32,593 nucleotides of DNA, from positions 1 through 32,593 of the forward strand of contig WYAZ01000106.1 in the NCBI GenBank assembly GCA_011526105.1, read 5' to 3'. A program made the position numbers and the translations under genes. The stretch is from Deltaproteobacteria bacterium (GTDB lineage: Bacteria > Myxococcota > Kuafuiibacteriia > Kuafuiibacteriales > Kuafuiibacteriaceae). This document shows positions 8,275 through 17,013 of the stretch, piece after piece; within the stretch, counting starts at the first letter, position 1, and the number at the start of each line of letters is the position of its first letter. A model generated the notes under the pieces. The model saw only the letters and a program-made list of their open reading frames with translations. It searched no databases and had not been told where the DNA came from.

Positions 8275-8440
8275 CTAGAGCTCATCTCGAGACCCCTTTG
8301 GTCGCGTTCCAGGCCGATACGCATCGGTGCGCGGTGTTGGGCCTCCTCGCGTTATCGCAGGATAGCGCCTTCGTTGGCCCGCCTTGCGCACCTCGCGTCT
8401 CGATCGTCTCGCTCGGCAGGGGTTTTGAGATGAGCTCCAG
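8275..8440. repeat. Palindromic element A, copy 1
   Basis: A 166-bp non-coding repeat lies between divergent genes. Its ends are inverted repeats: the first 23 bp match the reverse complement of the last 23 bp at 20 positions (CTAGAGCTCATCTC at the left edge). A second copy at 32134-32298, similar over nearly its full length (roughly four-fifths identity by eye), follows hisS. Two copies with inverted ends and no coding capacity fit a MITE or other non-autonomous element. It separates the M20 peptidase promoter region from the lipoprotein gene at 8479. Confidence 0.82.
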
Positions 8441-8478
8441 ACCGGCCGAACCCTAGCGATCGTGTTAGACTTTGTCCG

Positions 8479-9837
8479 ATGCGGTCTCGGGCGGCCGGAT
8501 TTTCGCTCCTGTGCGGCCTCGGTTGCTCGAGCCCGGGTGACTACCTGGCCTGGCCCGAGCTACCCGCCGACACCGAGTCCGCGTTCGTATTCGTCAGCCC
8601 GCCGTCGGCGTCCAGCTCGCTCGAACTCTACGATCTGTCGGTGGACGGTCTGCCCGCGCTCGAGATCGACCTCGGTGAGGACTCGCGTCCGACGCGAGTC
8701 GCGGTGCTGACTCATCGAGTGGGCCCCGAGGATCTGGGCGTCACGCCGGGGCCAGTGCCCTTCGCCGGTTCGGGCGAGTGCCTCTCGGTGCCGCTCCTGG
8801 CGGCGGCCGATGGATTCGAGCTGGAGCTCGAGCCAGAGGCGCTCGGGGAGTGGCAGCCGCTTGCCTCGCCGCGCCCCCCTTGGATCTCGAGCGCGAGTTA
8901 TCGAACTCCCTGTCCTTGTGGGGACTGGCAGTTCCTCGAAGAACTCACCTTTCAGGCCCAAGGTTGGGTCGTACTCGCGGGCGACGATGTCTTCGTTTTT
9001 CCAATCCTCTCGCGAGCGAGTGCCTCCCGCTTCAATCTCGAGGGACACACGCTGATCGAGGTCGCCGGGTCCTCAGGTCGCAGCTACTTTGGCGCCGCCG
9101 CCACCGCCGATGGACGTGTCTTCGCCGCGGCGTCCAGCACGACCGCGGGCGGCTATGAAGTCCTGGAGTTCGATGTCGCTGGCCGCATGCTGCCTCTGCC
9201 ACCGGTGCCTCTGCGCGGGGACGTCCCTGACGCGCTCCTCACCGGCGAGGGCGAGACGCTCGAGCTCTACCTCATGACCGACAGCGGCCGACTGCTCGCC
9301 TTCGATGACTCGGCCGGCTGGACGGTGCTGCAGGACGAGACGCTCGTCATCGCGGGCGGCGGGGGTCGGCAGCAGCGCTCGATGGCGTGGATCGGACCCG
9401 GTGAGGTCGCAGCCGCGGTGCATAACTCGAGCGCGATCATCCACACTCGGCCGGGCCTCGTGCCCGTCGTGTACGTCCCACCGCTGTCGGAGTTTGTTTC
9501 TGCGGTTCGAGTGCTGGGCTGGAGCGAGGGGCTGGGACTCGTCGCCGGAAACCTCGCGGGCCGGTTGGCCAAGGTCGAGTCCTCCGAGGTGTGGACGCTT
9601 CTGCCTCACGCCGAGCTCGGGCGACTCAGCGGCGTCTTGGCCCATCAGGACAGCCTGTTGGTGGCCGCCGACCGCGGGTGGACCGAACTCCATCCTGAGG
9701 CCGGCCTCTGCCCCGCCACGCAGCCGAGCGGTGGTTCGCTCTTTTATGGGGGGCTCCTGAGGTGGCGCGAGTTCGTGATCGGGTGGTCGGCCAACACAAC
9801 GGAAGTCACGACCGTGCTTCGCCTTTACCGCCGATAG
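8479..9837 (+). CDS. Lipoprotein of unknown function, possibly beta-propeller-like
   Basis: This 452-aa protein has a very short signal sequence ending in lipobox-like LGCSS (Cys about residue 16). The mature chain is rich in short beta-prone blocks with recurring G-x-V-F-A-A, E-L-Y-L-M and S-G-R-L-L-A patterns, suggestive of a beta-propeller or other repeat fold. No repeat is regular enough to name. Four Cys near ISSASYRTPCPCGDW and at SGECL could form disulfides. It starts 38 bp after element A and converges on the EamA gene with a 3-bp gap. No function is proposed. Confidence 0.75.
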   Translation: MRSRAAGFSLLCGLGCSSPGDYLAWPELPADTESAFVFVSPPSASSSLELYDLSVDGLPALEIDLGEDSRPTRVAVLTHRVGPEDLGVTPGPVPFAGSGECLSVPLLAAADGFELELEPEALGEWQPLASPRPPWISSASYRTPCPCGDWQFLEELTFQAQGWVVLAGDDVFVFPILSRASASRFNLEGHTLIEVAGSSGRSYFGAAATADGRVFAAASSTTAGGYEVLEFDVAGRMLPLPPVPLRGDVPDALLTGEGETLELYLMTDSGRLLAFDDSAGWTVLQDETLVIAGGGGRQQRSMAWIGPGEVAAAVHNSSAIIHTRPGLVPVVYVPPLSEFVSAVRVLGWSEGLGLVAGNLAGRLAKVESSEVWTLLPHAELGRLSGVLAHQDSLLVAADRGWTELHPEAGLCPATQPSGGSLFYGGLLRWREFVIGWSANTTEVTTVLRLYRR

Positions 9838-9840
9838 CGC

Positions 9841-10731
9841 TCAGCGCCGTTTCAGGGTCGTCACCACGACTCCGCCGACGACGATGGCGCTCCCGAGCCA
9901 CATGCGAAGTGTCATGGGTTCGTCGAGAACCAGGACCCCGATGATCACCGCGATGACGGGGGTCGTATACGCGATGAGGGAGACCTTCACGGCGGGCAAG
10001 TGACGAAGCAGCCAGTAGTAGAGCGTGAAAGTGAGCGCCGATCCCGCCACCGCGAGATAGACGAGCGCCAACACCGGTCCGATCCCGGCGTCGACCGGGG
10101 CCGATCGCTCGAAGGTCGCCGAGACCGCGCCCATGACGAGTGCGCTGAGCCCCATGGGCATCGCGGCCATCGAGATGGGGTGCACGTCGTGGCCGTAGCG
10201 TTTCACGAGCACGTTGGAGACCGCGGACACCGCTGGCGAGATCAACATGATGACGGAGGCCGCGGCCACCTGGGGCCCTCCGAGCCGCTCGAGGTCGTCC
10301 GAGTAGATACACAAGAGGCCTCCGAAGCCGAGGATGACGCCGACGCTACTTTGACGCGTCATTCGCTCGCCCTCGAGGAAGAAGTGCGAGAGCAGCACGA
10401 CGAACAAGGGGAAGGTGGCGAAGATGATCGCGGCCAGCCCTGATGGGATGTGCTGCTCGGACCAGTAGACCACGCCGTAGGAGACGGAGAACGAGAGGAG
10501 GGCGTTGCTGAGCCAGAGCCATCGCTCTGTACGCGTCGTTCCAAAACGCACGCCGAGTGTTCGGCCGACAACGAAGAGCACAACCGCGGCGAGCGCGAAG
10601 CGCAGTGAGACGCCGAGAAAGGGAGGGAAGCCTTCGAGGCTGACGCGAATGACCGCCCAGGTGCTTCCCCACGCGAGCGTGAGGAAGCCAAAGACGAACA
10701 GCACCGTGGACCGGCTGGGGCTGGAGCTCAT
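9841..10731 (-). CDS. EamA/DMT-family permease
   Basis: This 296-aa integral membrane protein has about ten hydrophobic helices in two EamA repeats. The first repeat begins with FGFLTLAWGSTWAVIRVSL; the second begins around SPAVSAVSNVLVKRYG and ends in GVLVLDEPMTLRMWLGSAIVVGG, with the typical DEP between the last helices. The family exports metabolites or amino acids; the substrate is not predictable. It lies 10 nt downstream of the uridylyltransferase gene and is probably the last gene of that operon. It lacks its own visible ribosome binding site, so coupled translation is possible. Confidence 0.92.
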   Translation of the reverse strand: MSSSPSRSTVLFVFGFLTLAWGSTWAVIRVSLEGFPPFLGVSLRFALAAVVLFVVGRTLGVRFGTTRTERWLWLSNALLSFSVSYGVVYWSEQHIPSGLAAIIFATFPLFVVLLSHFFLEGERMTRQSSVGVILGFGGLLCIYSDDLERLGGPQVAAASVIMLISPAVSAVSNVLVKRYGHDVHPISMAAMPMGLSALVMGAVSATFERSAPVDAGIGPVLALVYLAVAGSALTFTLYYWLLRHLPAVKVSLIAYTTPVIAVIIGVLVLDEPMTLRMWLGSAIVVGGVVVTTLKRR

Positions 10732-10741
10732 CTAGAGCTGC

Positions 10742-11929
10742 TCAGTTCGGAATGCTCCCGATGCGAAGCGCGTCGCGTGCCTTCCAGCCCTGCTCGAGTC
10801 GCTCTCGGAGCACCTCGCGCATGGCCTCGAGGTCGGCCTTCTCCTTGACCGGGAAGAAGCGGCCGCGCGGTCCATCTCGTGGGACGCGCAAGACGCCCAG
10901 GGACAACAGCGGAGCGCCGGTGGGGCCACGAATGGCGCTCACCTCGCAGGCGATGGACTCGAGCTGCAGGACGGTCTGCCCGTTCACTTCTTTCTCGACG
11001 ACGTGGCGGGGGAGGGCCAGCTCCTGATCGAGCGCTTCGAGGGAGAACAGGAAGGTGTTGGTGGAGAAGTCCGGCAGATAATCCGGGGGCAGGTCGGGCG
11101 GCAGACGGAAGCCTTCCACGATCTGCGGGACCCCGCCCACTCGCGCGGGGGCGCCGCCCTTGTCCCACGCGCCGTTGGGGCCACGCCGCTTGGCCGTCAC
11201 CTCGACCGAGATGTCGGCGCCGTGGGCGAGGTGGGCGCCGAGGATGGTGGGATCGATCGTCGCGCCCAAGTTGTCCACGTTCGAGAACCAGATGGTCTGA
11301 ACCCCGCGCGCCCTCAAGTGGGCGAGCAGTCCCGACTTGCGGAGGCATGGGAAGAAGTCGCCGTGACCGGGGGCGTAGTAGCTGGGGGCGCCCCGATCAT
11401 CCACGAACACCGTTCCGTCCGGACGCAAGCGAAGCGAGATCGTCTGACTGAAGGAGAGCAAGTCTTCGGCGGCGAGCCCGAGGAAGTCGCGCTCCGCGAG
11501 ATGCTGCATGGTCGCCGCCTCGGTGGCGAAGCTGTTCATCAGGATGAACGGCACCCCGCGGCCGAATGCGGCTCCGGCACGTATGCTGTCCTCGGCCTTG
11601 AGCGCGAGGAACGATCGGTCTTCGAACACCGGCACCGCGCCCTTCACGACGCCGCCGAACCGCGTGGCCATGCCGCCGTTCAGCACCACCACCGCGACGC
11701 GTCCGCATTGAAGCGCGGTCTCGCCGACCTCGCGTTCCATGCGCATGGTCTCGGGATCGATGGTCACCACGTCCTCGACCGGGGTGATCTCGTCTTCGAT
11801 GACCGCGCTCTTCGGGCCGAGTGTTCCGGCGGCGATGGCCGCGGCGTCGCGCCGAAGCGCGGCCTCATCGAAGCTGAAACGCGCCATGAGCGCGGCGTCG
11901 AGCTTCACACCGGCGAGCAGGTCCGCCAT
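10742..11929 (-). CDS. UDPGP-type UTP--sugar-1-phosphate uridylyltransferase
   Basis: This protein is about 395 aa and begins MADLLAGVKLD. VVVLNGGMATRFGG is the nucleotide-binding loop of the UDPGP family (UGPase and UDP-GlcNAc pyrophosphorylase), distinct from the shorter GalU-type loop of most bacteria. Later FILMNSFATE, the YYAPGHGDFFPCL segment, FSNVDNLGATIDP and a KGGAP/STNTFLFSL region follow the same family order. The reaction would be UTP plus hexose-1-phosphate to UDP-sugar plus pyrophosphate. Whether the substrate is glucose-1-P or GlcNAc-1-P is unclear. ATG 11929 was chosen; ATG 11941 is also possible. The open frame continues to 12220, but that part overlaps the upstream gene. It is 32 nt downstream of the GlnE-like gene. 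Confidence 0.85.
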   Translation of the reverse strand: MADLLAGVKLDAALMARFSFDEAALRRDAAAIAAGTLGPKSAVIEDEITPVEDVVTIDPETMRMEREVGETALQCGRVAVVVLNGGMATRFGGVVKGAVPVFEDRSFLALKAEDSIRAGAAFGRGVPFILMNSFATEAATMQHLAERDFLGLAAEDLLSFSQTISLRLRPDGTVFVDDRGAPSYYAPGHGDFFPCLRKSGLLAHLRARGVQTIWFSNVDNLGATIDPTILGAHLAHGADISVEVTAKRRGPNGAWDKGGAPARVGGVPQIVEGFRLPPDLPPDYLPDFSTNTFLFSLEALDQELALPRHVVEKEVNGQTVLQLESIACEVSAIRGPTGAPLLSLGVLRVPRDGPRGRFFPVKEKADLEAMREVLRERLEQGWKARDALRIGSIPN

Positions 11930-11961
11930 GGGCGGGAGCATAGCCAGAGCCGGTGGGGCCG

Positions 11962-14900
11962 TCACCCCTCGGCGAGAGATTCCCCGCTCGAGGCCGTGTC
12001 GGCCCCGTATTCGAGCACGGCGGCACTGATCGAGCTCACCACCCGCGCCGCTCGAGCCATGTGGGCGCGGGTCACCTCTGCAAGGTGCTCTGGGGGTCCG
12101 AAGGCGGAAAGGCTCGGGAGATCGGAGGCGAGCCGGAGCAGGGCCTCCGGCTGCAGGGGGTCGTCGAAGCTGACGAGCAGCCGGTGGAGGTCTCGGATCC
12201 GCCGGAGCACCTCGCTGCATCGAGTCAGCTCCGCAAAGGCGGCGATCCTTGGTTCGGCTGCCAGCTCGAGCTGAGTCTCTGGGCTCACACGTCCGCTCTT
12301 TACGAAGTGAGCGCCGGCGGCGAGACCCAGGAGCTGAATCTCCCGCAAGCCCCCTTCGCCGAGCTTGATGTCGAGCGGGCGCGCCCCGTCGGTCCGGTGG
12401 GCGTTGATCTCGAACACCACATCCTCGGCGAACTGCTTGGCTCGCTTTCGCACCATCGATCGCAGCTCGTGCTCGAACCGGTCCTCAATCTCGGGGTCCC
12501 CCAGCATGAAGCGGGCCTCGAGCACCTCCGCCTGGTCGATGAAGGCCTCCGGTCCCCTCGCCTCGAGCAGGGACCGCAGCTCCGAGATGCTCACGACGTA
12601 GGCGTTGAAGACGGGAGTGAGCCGGTTGTGGGGAGAGATGCCTCGGCGGACGAGGGCGGCCTCCAGCCGCTGAACGATCTTGCCGAGGAACTTCTTGCGC
12701 TTTCCATCCTCGCTCCCGATCACAGCGAGGTAGTCCCAATCCGCCGCGAAGGCCTCTTCGCGGCCAATACCGCCGGTGGCAAAGAGCGCGAAGTCAGTCT
12801 GCGGCGAGTAGCCGGCGAGCACCGGCGAGCGCTCCTTCACCTTCTGGTAGCTCGACGTGAAGAGCTCGCGCACGTAGGCATCGAAGGCGCGTATGAAGTC
12901 GGCATCGCGTTCTGGCGGTGCAGCTTCTAGGACCGAGACGAGGGCGATCCGCAGCACCTCGGCATCAAAAGCATCCCCGAGGAGTTCGATCCGCTCCTCC
13001 GGGTTGAGCTCCCTGGGGGCCTGTGTGCGCAGATCGCGTGCGAGGGAGCGCAGTCGTTCGAAGTCACCAAGTCTTTGGACGAACTCGGGGGTGCGGCCGA
13101 GCACTCGATTCGTCACCCGTCCGAGCCCACCGGAGTGGTGATGCGCCAGCACGATGACCGACCGCAGCGAACGCACGACGCGCTCTCCCAAGCTGCCCGG
13201 CGCTTTGGTCTCGATGAGATGGGCAAGCTCCGCGATCCGCCGCGGAGGGAGGGCGTGGGCGAGACGGAACAGGGCCTCGGTCTCGGTCTCGTCGTCGAGC
13301 CGATAGACGAAGCGCGAGAGCCGCTCCTCGCTCTCGCTCAAGGCGTTGAGCATGGCGTCGAAGAACAGGTCCAAGTTGGTGCCGAGTCTCCCGTCGCCGC
13401 GCTCCGACTCGTGCGTGGAGACCAAGATGAGGAACTCGACCAGAGACGAGGCGTCTCCACACATCATGGCGGCGTACCGCTTGGCGATCTCGCGACGTTC
13501 GACGAGCGGCACTTCGCCCAAATCGTCGAGAAAGCGATCGAAGAGCGCTTCGCTCGAGCTCAGGTGCTCGACGACCTCGTCCCAGAAGATCCCACGAGGA
13601 TATCGGGTGAGGGTGTCGAGCAGGCCCAAGGCGAGATTGCGGTCGGTGTCCTCGAATCGGGGACCAGCGTCGAGCAAGCTCTTGAAGGTCGAGATGCTCC
13701 TGAGGTGACGCCCGATGTCGAAGGAGAGCTCGAAGACGCTCCCGAGTGCGCGCGCGCGGATGTCTTGGAAGTAGGCGAGCAAGCGGGTCTCGGCCGATCT
13801 TCGGGCCGAACCTCCCAAACCGAGCAGGACGGCGACGCGGCGCGCAGAACGCTGGGTGAGCGGGTCAAACAGATCGGCCTCCGCGCTCTTCGACACGTAG
13901 AGAAAGAGCAGCGCTCGAAGGACCTCGTTCTGCACGAAGGCGTCGCGGAGGGTGAGGTAGGCCTCGCGCCGTTGCGGGTCACGCTCCGCCAAAAGACCCA
14001 GTGCCATGGAAGGGCGAGGCTCGTAGACGCCATGGATGGTCCGCATGGCCGCGGTCACCAGCTTGGCCGGCATGTAGACCTCGCGTTTGGGCGCGAGGAC
14101 CTCTCCGATGCGGTCGATCACCTGGTAGTGCCGCATCTCCAGCATGATCTCGCGGAGCAACTCCTCGTGGGCGGCTGGGTCGCCCGACTCCGCGTAGTAG
14201 CGCTGGGTGATGCGCTCCATGAACCGTCGACTCAGGTCCGGCGAACCGGCGAGAAACTGCGCCCCGAGGAACTGCAGCGGCACCACGACGCCCACGCGCT
14301 CTGCCACGATCTGTTCGTACTCCTCGATCGTGTTTCCCGCGTAGCCGTTTGGCAGTTGGTCCGCGAGGAAGAGCTGGATCTTGGAGGCGTAGCGGACGAA
14401 GGCCTTCGACAGCGGGGCGAAGCCTTTGGCAAAAGACTCGCGGGCGTCCTCGCCGGAGACCACGAAGGCGAGGTCGATGTCTTCGTGGTCGGTGAGCGCC
14501 CCGACGTTGAACACCGCGTAGCTGTCGGAGGAGAGCTCCGGGGCGGAGATCTCGATCATGACCTCGATGAACGCCGAGACCCACAGCCTGCGGGTCTGGT
14601 GCGCGCGCTCGTTGACGACGTAGCTGTGCGCGACCCTTTGGGCCGGCTCGCTCTTCAAGCTCTCGCGGAGCAAGCTGCGGGAGAGTTCAGCCTGGTTGCG
14701 GATGTGGTGGTGGGCGAAGTAGCTGCCCACGAGCTTCGTCTGGTCCTTGCCGAGGGTCGTGGCGAACTCGGCGAGCTGCCGCAGCGCCGCCTTCGGGTCT
14801 TGGGGCGCGTGATCGAGAGGCGCCAAGCCGGAGGCGGCCTCCGAGGCGGCGACGAGCTCGCCTCGGTTCTGCTGGCTGACCCGCACGAACCGCTCCGTGT

Positions 14901-14976
14901 GGTTGGCGAAGCGGACGATCTCTCGACCGAGCTTACCGAAGCAGGGATCGAAAGTGAGCGGCCGCTTGGGGCTCAC
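11962..14976 (-). CDS. GlnE-like two-domain nucleotidyltransferase
   Basis: This protein of about 1004 aa resembles glutamine synthetase adenylyltransferase/deadenylase in layout. It has an N-terminal nucleotidyltransferase-like motif (NVGALTDHEDIDLAFV, residues 157-172) and a long helical middle. A second nucleotidyltransferase motif follows (ATGGIGREEAFAADWDYLAV, 733-752). The tail VLEARFMLGDPEIEDRF then DIKLGEGGLREIQLL (869-883) matches the GlnE tail pattern D-L/I-K-x-G-x-G-G-x-x-D/E-I-E. GlnE attaches and removes AMP on glutamine synthetase. The core motifs are diverged (GGIGRE and DWD in place of GSxGxxE and SDLD), and no glnA is in the window, so its target is uncertain. The start is GTG 14976, sharing GTGA with the stop of pgeF. 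Confidence 0.75.
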   Translation of the reverse strand: MSPKRPLTFDPCFGKLGREIVRFANHTERFVRVSQQNRGELVAASEAASGLAPLDHAPQDPKAALRQLAEFATTLGKDQTKLVGSYFAHHHIRNQAELSRSLLRESLKSEPAQRVAHSYVVNERAHQTRRLWVSAFIEVMIEISAPELSSDSYAVFNVGALTDHEDIDLAFVVSGEDARESFAKGFAPLSKAFVRYASKIQLFLADQLPNGYAGNTIEEYEQIVAERVGVVVPLQFLGAQFLAGSPDLSRRFMERITQRYYAESGDPAAHEELLREIMLEMRHYQVIDRIGEVLAPKREVYMPAKLVTAAMRTIHGVYEPRPSMALGLLAERDPQRREAYLTLRDAFVQNEVLRALLFLYVSKSAEADLFDPLTQRSARRVAVLLGLGGSARRSAETRLLAYFQDIRARALGSVFELSFDIGRHLRSISTFKSLLDAGPRFEDTDRNLALGLLDTLTRYPRGIFWDEVVEHLSSSEALFDRFLDDLGEVPLVERREIAKRYAAMMCGDASSLVEFLILVSTHESERGDGRLGTNLDLFFDAMLNALSESEERLSRFVYRLDDETETEALFRLAHALPPRRIAELAHLIETKAPGSLGERVVRSLRSVIVLAHHHSGGLGRVTNRVLGRTPEFVQRLGDFERLRSLARDLRTQAPRELNPEERIELLGDAFDAEVLRIALVSVLEAAPPERDADFIRAFDAYVRELFTSSYQKVKERSPVLAGYSPQTDFALFATGGIGREEAFAADWDYLAVIGSEDGKRKKFLGKIVQRLEAALVRRGISPHNRLTPVFNAYVVSISELRSLLEARGPEAFIDQAEVLEARFMLGDPEIEDRFEHELRSMVRKRAKQFAEDVVFEINAHRTDGARPLDIKLGEGGLREIQLLGLAAGAHFVKSGRVSPETQLELAAEPRIAAFAELTRCSEVLRRIRDLHRLLVSFDDPLQPEALLRLASDLPSLSAFGPPEHLAEVTRAHMARAARVVSSISAAVLEYGADTASSGESLAEG

Positions 14977-15755
14977 GGCGCGTGTCCAAAGGCGATGGCG
15001 GAGAGATGACGTCCGGTCGTGCCTCGGTCCCGCCGGTGGGAAAAGAACATGGCCTCGTTCTCCATCGTGCATCCGCCGACCTGTTCGATGGCGTGCGGGG
15101 GGACACCGAGCGCTTCGAGCTGCCAAACAAGCAGCGCAGCAAGATCGAGGTGCGGACGACCGCTCGGGCCCGTGTGCGCGGGAGGCGCTCGACCGGAGAG
15201 GGATGCGGTGGCCGCGGCGATCACCTCGGGGCCGACCTCGAAGGCCGCCGGGCCGATGGTGGGACCGATGGCGACGGTCAGCGAAGCCGCCGAGAAACCC
15301 AGCTCGAGGAAGCGCGCGAGGGTCTCGCGCAGGATGCCGCCCGTGGCGCCGCGCCAGCCGGCATGCACCGCCGACACCGCGCCCACGAGGCCGTCACCGC
15401 GCGTCGCCGCAAACAGCAGGGGCGCGCAGTCGGCGGTCCGCACGCCCACCGCGACCCTCGGGGTCGACACATAGATCCCGTCGGCTTCGATGTGACGGAG
15501 CGCTTCGCTGCTCCCGTGAGCGAGAGCATCGACCACGGCTGTTCCATGAACCTGACTGCTCTGGCGCACCGGCGCGTCGAGTCCGGCGAGCCGTTCGAAG
15601 CGTCGTTGATTCTCCTCGACCCGTTCCGCGACATCTCCGACGCTCCTGCCCAAGTTCAAGGTGGCGTAGGGCCCTTCGGAGACTCCGCCGAGCCGCGTGG
15701 AGAAGGCGTGGCGCACCCCCGCGAGGGCGGCGAGCTTCGTGCTCCTTAGGAGCAT
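14973..15755 (-). CDS. pgeF: Peptidoglycan editing factor PgeF (YfiH, polyphenol oxidase/laccase-domain family)
   Basis: This 260-aa protein has all marks of the YfiH/PgeF (Cu-oxidase_4) family: HAFSTRLGGVSEGPY, SSQVHG (His70), VRTADCAPLL (Cys110), VHAGWRG (His131) and the end motif FFSHRRDRGTTGR. His70, Cys110 and His131 are the family's metal/active-site residues. Family members hydrolyse wrongly built muropeptide precursors containing L-Ser or Gly, and some act as purine nucleoside phosphorylases. Its ATG lies inside the last codons of rluD (10-nt overlap) behind AAGGAGG, an arrangement common for rluD-yfiH pairs. Its stop shares GTGA with the next gene. Confidence 0.95.
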   Translation of the reverse strand: MLLRSTKLAALAGVRHAFSTRLGGVSEGPYATLNLGRSVGDVAERVEENQRRFERLAGLDAPVRQSSQVHGTAVVDALAHGSSEALRHIEADGIYVSTPRVAVGVRTADCAPLLFAATRGDGLVGAVSAVHAGWRGATGGILRETLARFLELGFSAASLTVAIGPTIGPAAFEVGPEVIAAATASLSGRAPPAHTGPSGRPHLDLAALLVWQLEALGVPPHAIEQVGGCTMENEAMFFSHRRDRGTTGRHLSAIAFGHAP

Positions 15756-16735
15756 GAGGCCTCCTTCAGCGCAGCCTCGAGGGTGAGCAGGTCCTCGGGA
15801 ATCGGCGCGGTGAGGTCGAGCAGCGCTCCGCTCGTGGGGTGCCGAAACTGAAGGCGGTGGGCATGCAGGGCAGGGCGCTCAAAGCCGCTGACGATCTTGG
15901 AGATTCGCGGGTCCAGGACTCGACCGGTCCTTTTGGATCCGTACAGCTTGTCTCCGATGAGAGGCGCGCCGTTCTCGCTAAAATGAACTCGGATCTGGTG
16001 GGTGCGCCCGGTCTCGATGCGCGCCTCCGCCTTCGCGGCGCCCCGGTAGGTCTCGAGCACCTGGTAGTGCGTGACCGCGCGCCGTCCGGTCTGAACGCGT
16101 GTCGTGAAGCGTTGCCGATCACGCCCGTGACGACCATGCAGCGTGTCGAAAGTCCCGCGGGCGGGTTTCGGTACGCCGAGCGTGTAGAGCAAGTAGATCT
16201 TCTCGACCTCGCGAGCCTTGAAGAGCGCAACGAGCGCGGCATGAACCTCGGTCGTCTTGGCCACGACGAGCAGTCCGGTGGTGCCCTTGTCGAGGCGGTG
16301 CACGATGCCTGGCCGAGCGGCATCGCCGGCCTCGAGCCCCTCGATGTGGTGCAGGAGCGCGTTGACGAGTGTGCCGCGCCGATGTCCGGCCGCCGGATGA
16401 ACGACCATGTGGGCGGCCTTGTTCACAACGAGGAGCGCCTCGTCTTCGTAGACGATGGACAGCGGCAGGGCCTCGGCTTCGAGCGTGGAAGGCTCGGGTG
16501 GCGGCTTCTGGTAGACCACCTGGGCTCCTGCGCTCAATACGGTTCTCGAGCCTCGGCGCGGTTCGAGCCCGTCGATCCGCACCGCGCCGCGCTCGATGTG
16601 TTTCTGGAGTTGGCTTCGGGACTGACCCAGGACGTGAGCGACGAGGAAGTGGTCGAGTCGTTGGCCGTCCTCTTCGGGCGTGACGGTCCACTCGGAGAGC
16701 GGCGCGTCCGCGTTGGCGCCGAGCGTGGGGCTCAC
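15746..16735 (-). CDS. rluD: RluD-family 23S rRNA pseudouridine synthase
   Basis: This 329-aa protein has an N-terminal S4 RNA-binding domain (about 24-75) and an RluA-type catalytic domain. The catalytic Asp149 lies in GIVHRLDKGTTGLLVVAK. Other family blocks are LLVVNKAAHMVVHPA, ETGRTHQIRVHF and GDKLYG. RluD makes pseudouridines in helix 69 of 23S rRNA. The position before pgeF supports RluD over other RluA paralogues. The start is GTG 16735, overlapping the TGA of the 88-aa gene (GTGA), so translation is probably coupled. Confidence 0.93.
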   Translation of the reverse strand: MSPTLGANADAPLSEWTVTPEEDGQRLDHFLVAHVLGQSRSQLQKHIERGAVRIDGLEPRRGSRTVLSAGAQVVYQKPPPEPSTLEAEALPLSIVYEDEALLVVNKAAHMVVHPAAGHRRGTLVNALLHHIEGLEAGDAARPGIVHRLDKGTTGLLVVAKTTEVHAALVALFKAREVEKIYLLYTLGVPKPARGTFDTLHGRHGRDRQRFTTRVQTGRRAVTHYQVLETYRGAAKAEARIETGRTHQIRVHFSENGAPLIGDKLYGSKRTGRVLDPRISKIVSGFERPALHAHRLQFRHPTSGALLDLTAPIPEDLLTLEAALKEASCS

Positions 16736-16998
16736 CAGATCTTCGACTTGATGTGCGCCTTGCCCTTGACCAATACATCGACGATCGCGCGTTCGTAGAA
16801 GTTCGTGGTCTCGAAGAGCTGGGGCGTGACGCGGCTCTTGTAGAGGTGACGACCTTCTTCTATCTCGCCCGCGATGACATCGAAGAGGGTATCGTTCTCG
16901 ATGCCTTCGATGACCTTTCCCTCGTTGTAGGCTGCGATGTCGCTGGCGATGGCCCTTGCGAGTCTCATTGCCGCCTCATTGGTGTCGATTTGGGCCAA
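16732..16998 (-). CDS. Conserved-looking 88-aa protein of unknown function
   Basis: This is a small charged, helix-rich protein (RLARAIASDIAAYNEGKVIE, YERAIVDVLVKGKAHIKSKI) with no signal peptide or membrane segment. I do not recognise a named family. The TTG start at 16998 is supported by AAGGAG 6 nt upstream. It sits 15 nt after the helix-turn-helix gene and overlaps rluD by GTGA, so it is translated in step with RluD. A housekeeping accessory role is possible, but only from context. Confidence 0.8.
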   Translation of the reverse strand: MAQIDTNEAAMRLARAIASDIAAYNEGKVIEGIENDTLFDVIAGEIEEGRHLYKSRVTPQLFETTNFYERAIVDVLVKGKAHIKSKIW

Positions 16999-17004
16999 AG
17001 CTGA

Positions 17005-17010
17005 CTCCTT
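17005..17010 (-). promoter_or_regulatory. Ribosome binding site supporting a TTG start
   Basis: AAGGAG on the minus strand lies 6 nt before TTG 16998 of the 88-aa protein. It is the best evidence that this unusual start codon is real. Confidence 0.7.
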
Positions 17011-17013
17011 CTT

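Noticed and set aside
10721-10735. CTGGAGCTCATCT beside CTAG, resembling an end of element A
   Set aside because: It spans the start codon of the EamA gene. No other part of element A is nearby, so it is probably chance or a tiny relic that cannot be supported.
11930-12220. N-terminal extension of the uridylyltransferase open frame
   Set aside because: It overlaps the end of the GlnE-like gene and is Pro/Arg-rich shadow sequence. The family start fits ATG 11929 or 11941.
13075-15009. 644-aa plus-strand open frame opposite the GlnE-like gene
   Set aside because: Its Arg/Glu/Val/Gly-rich, low-complexity translation has no motif, while the opposite strand encodes nucleotidyltransferase motifs and is coupled to pgeF.
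14977-15126. 50-codon N-terminal extension of the GlnE-like open frame
   Set aside because: It lies over the end of pgeF in another frame. GTG 14976, overlapping the pgeF stop as GTGA, is the more natural start.
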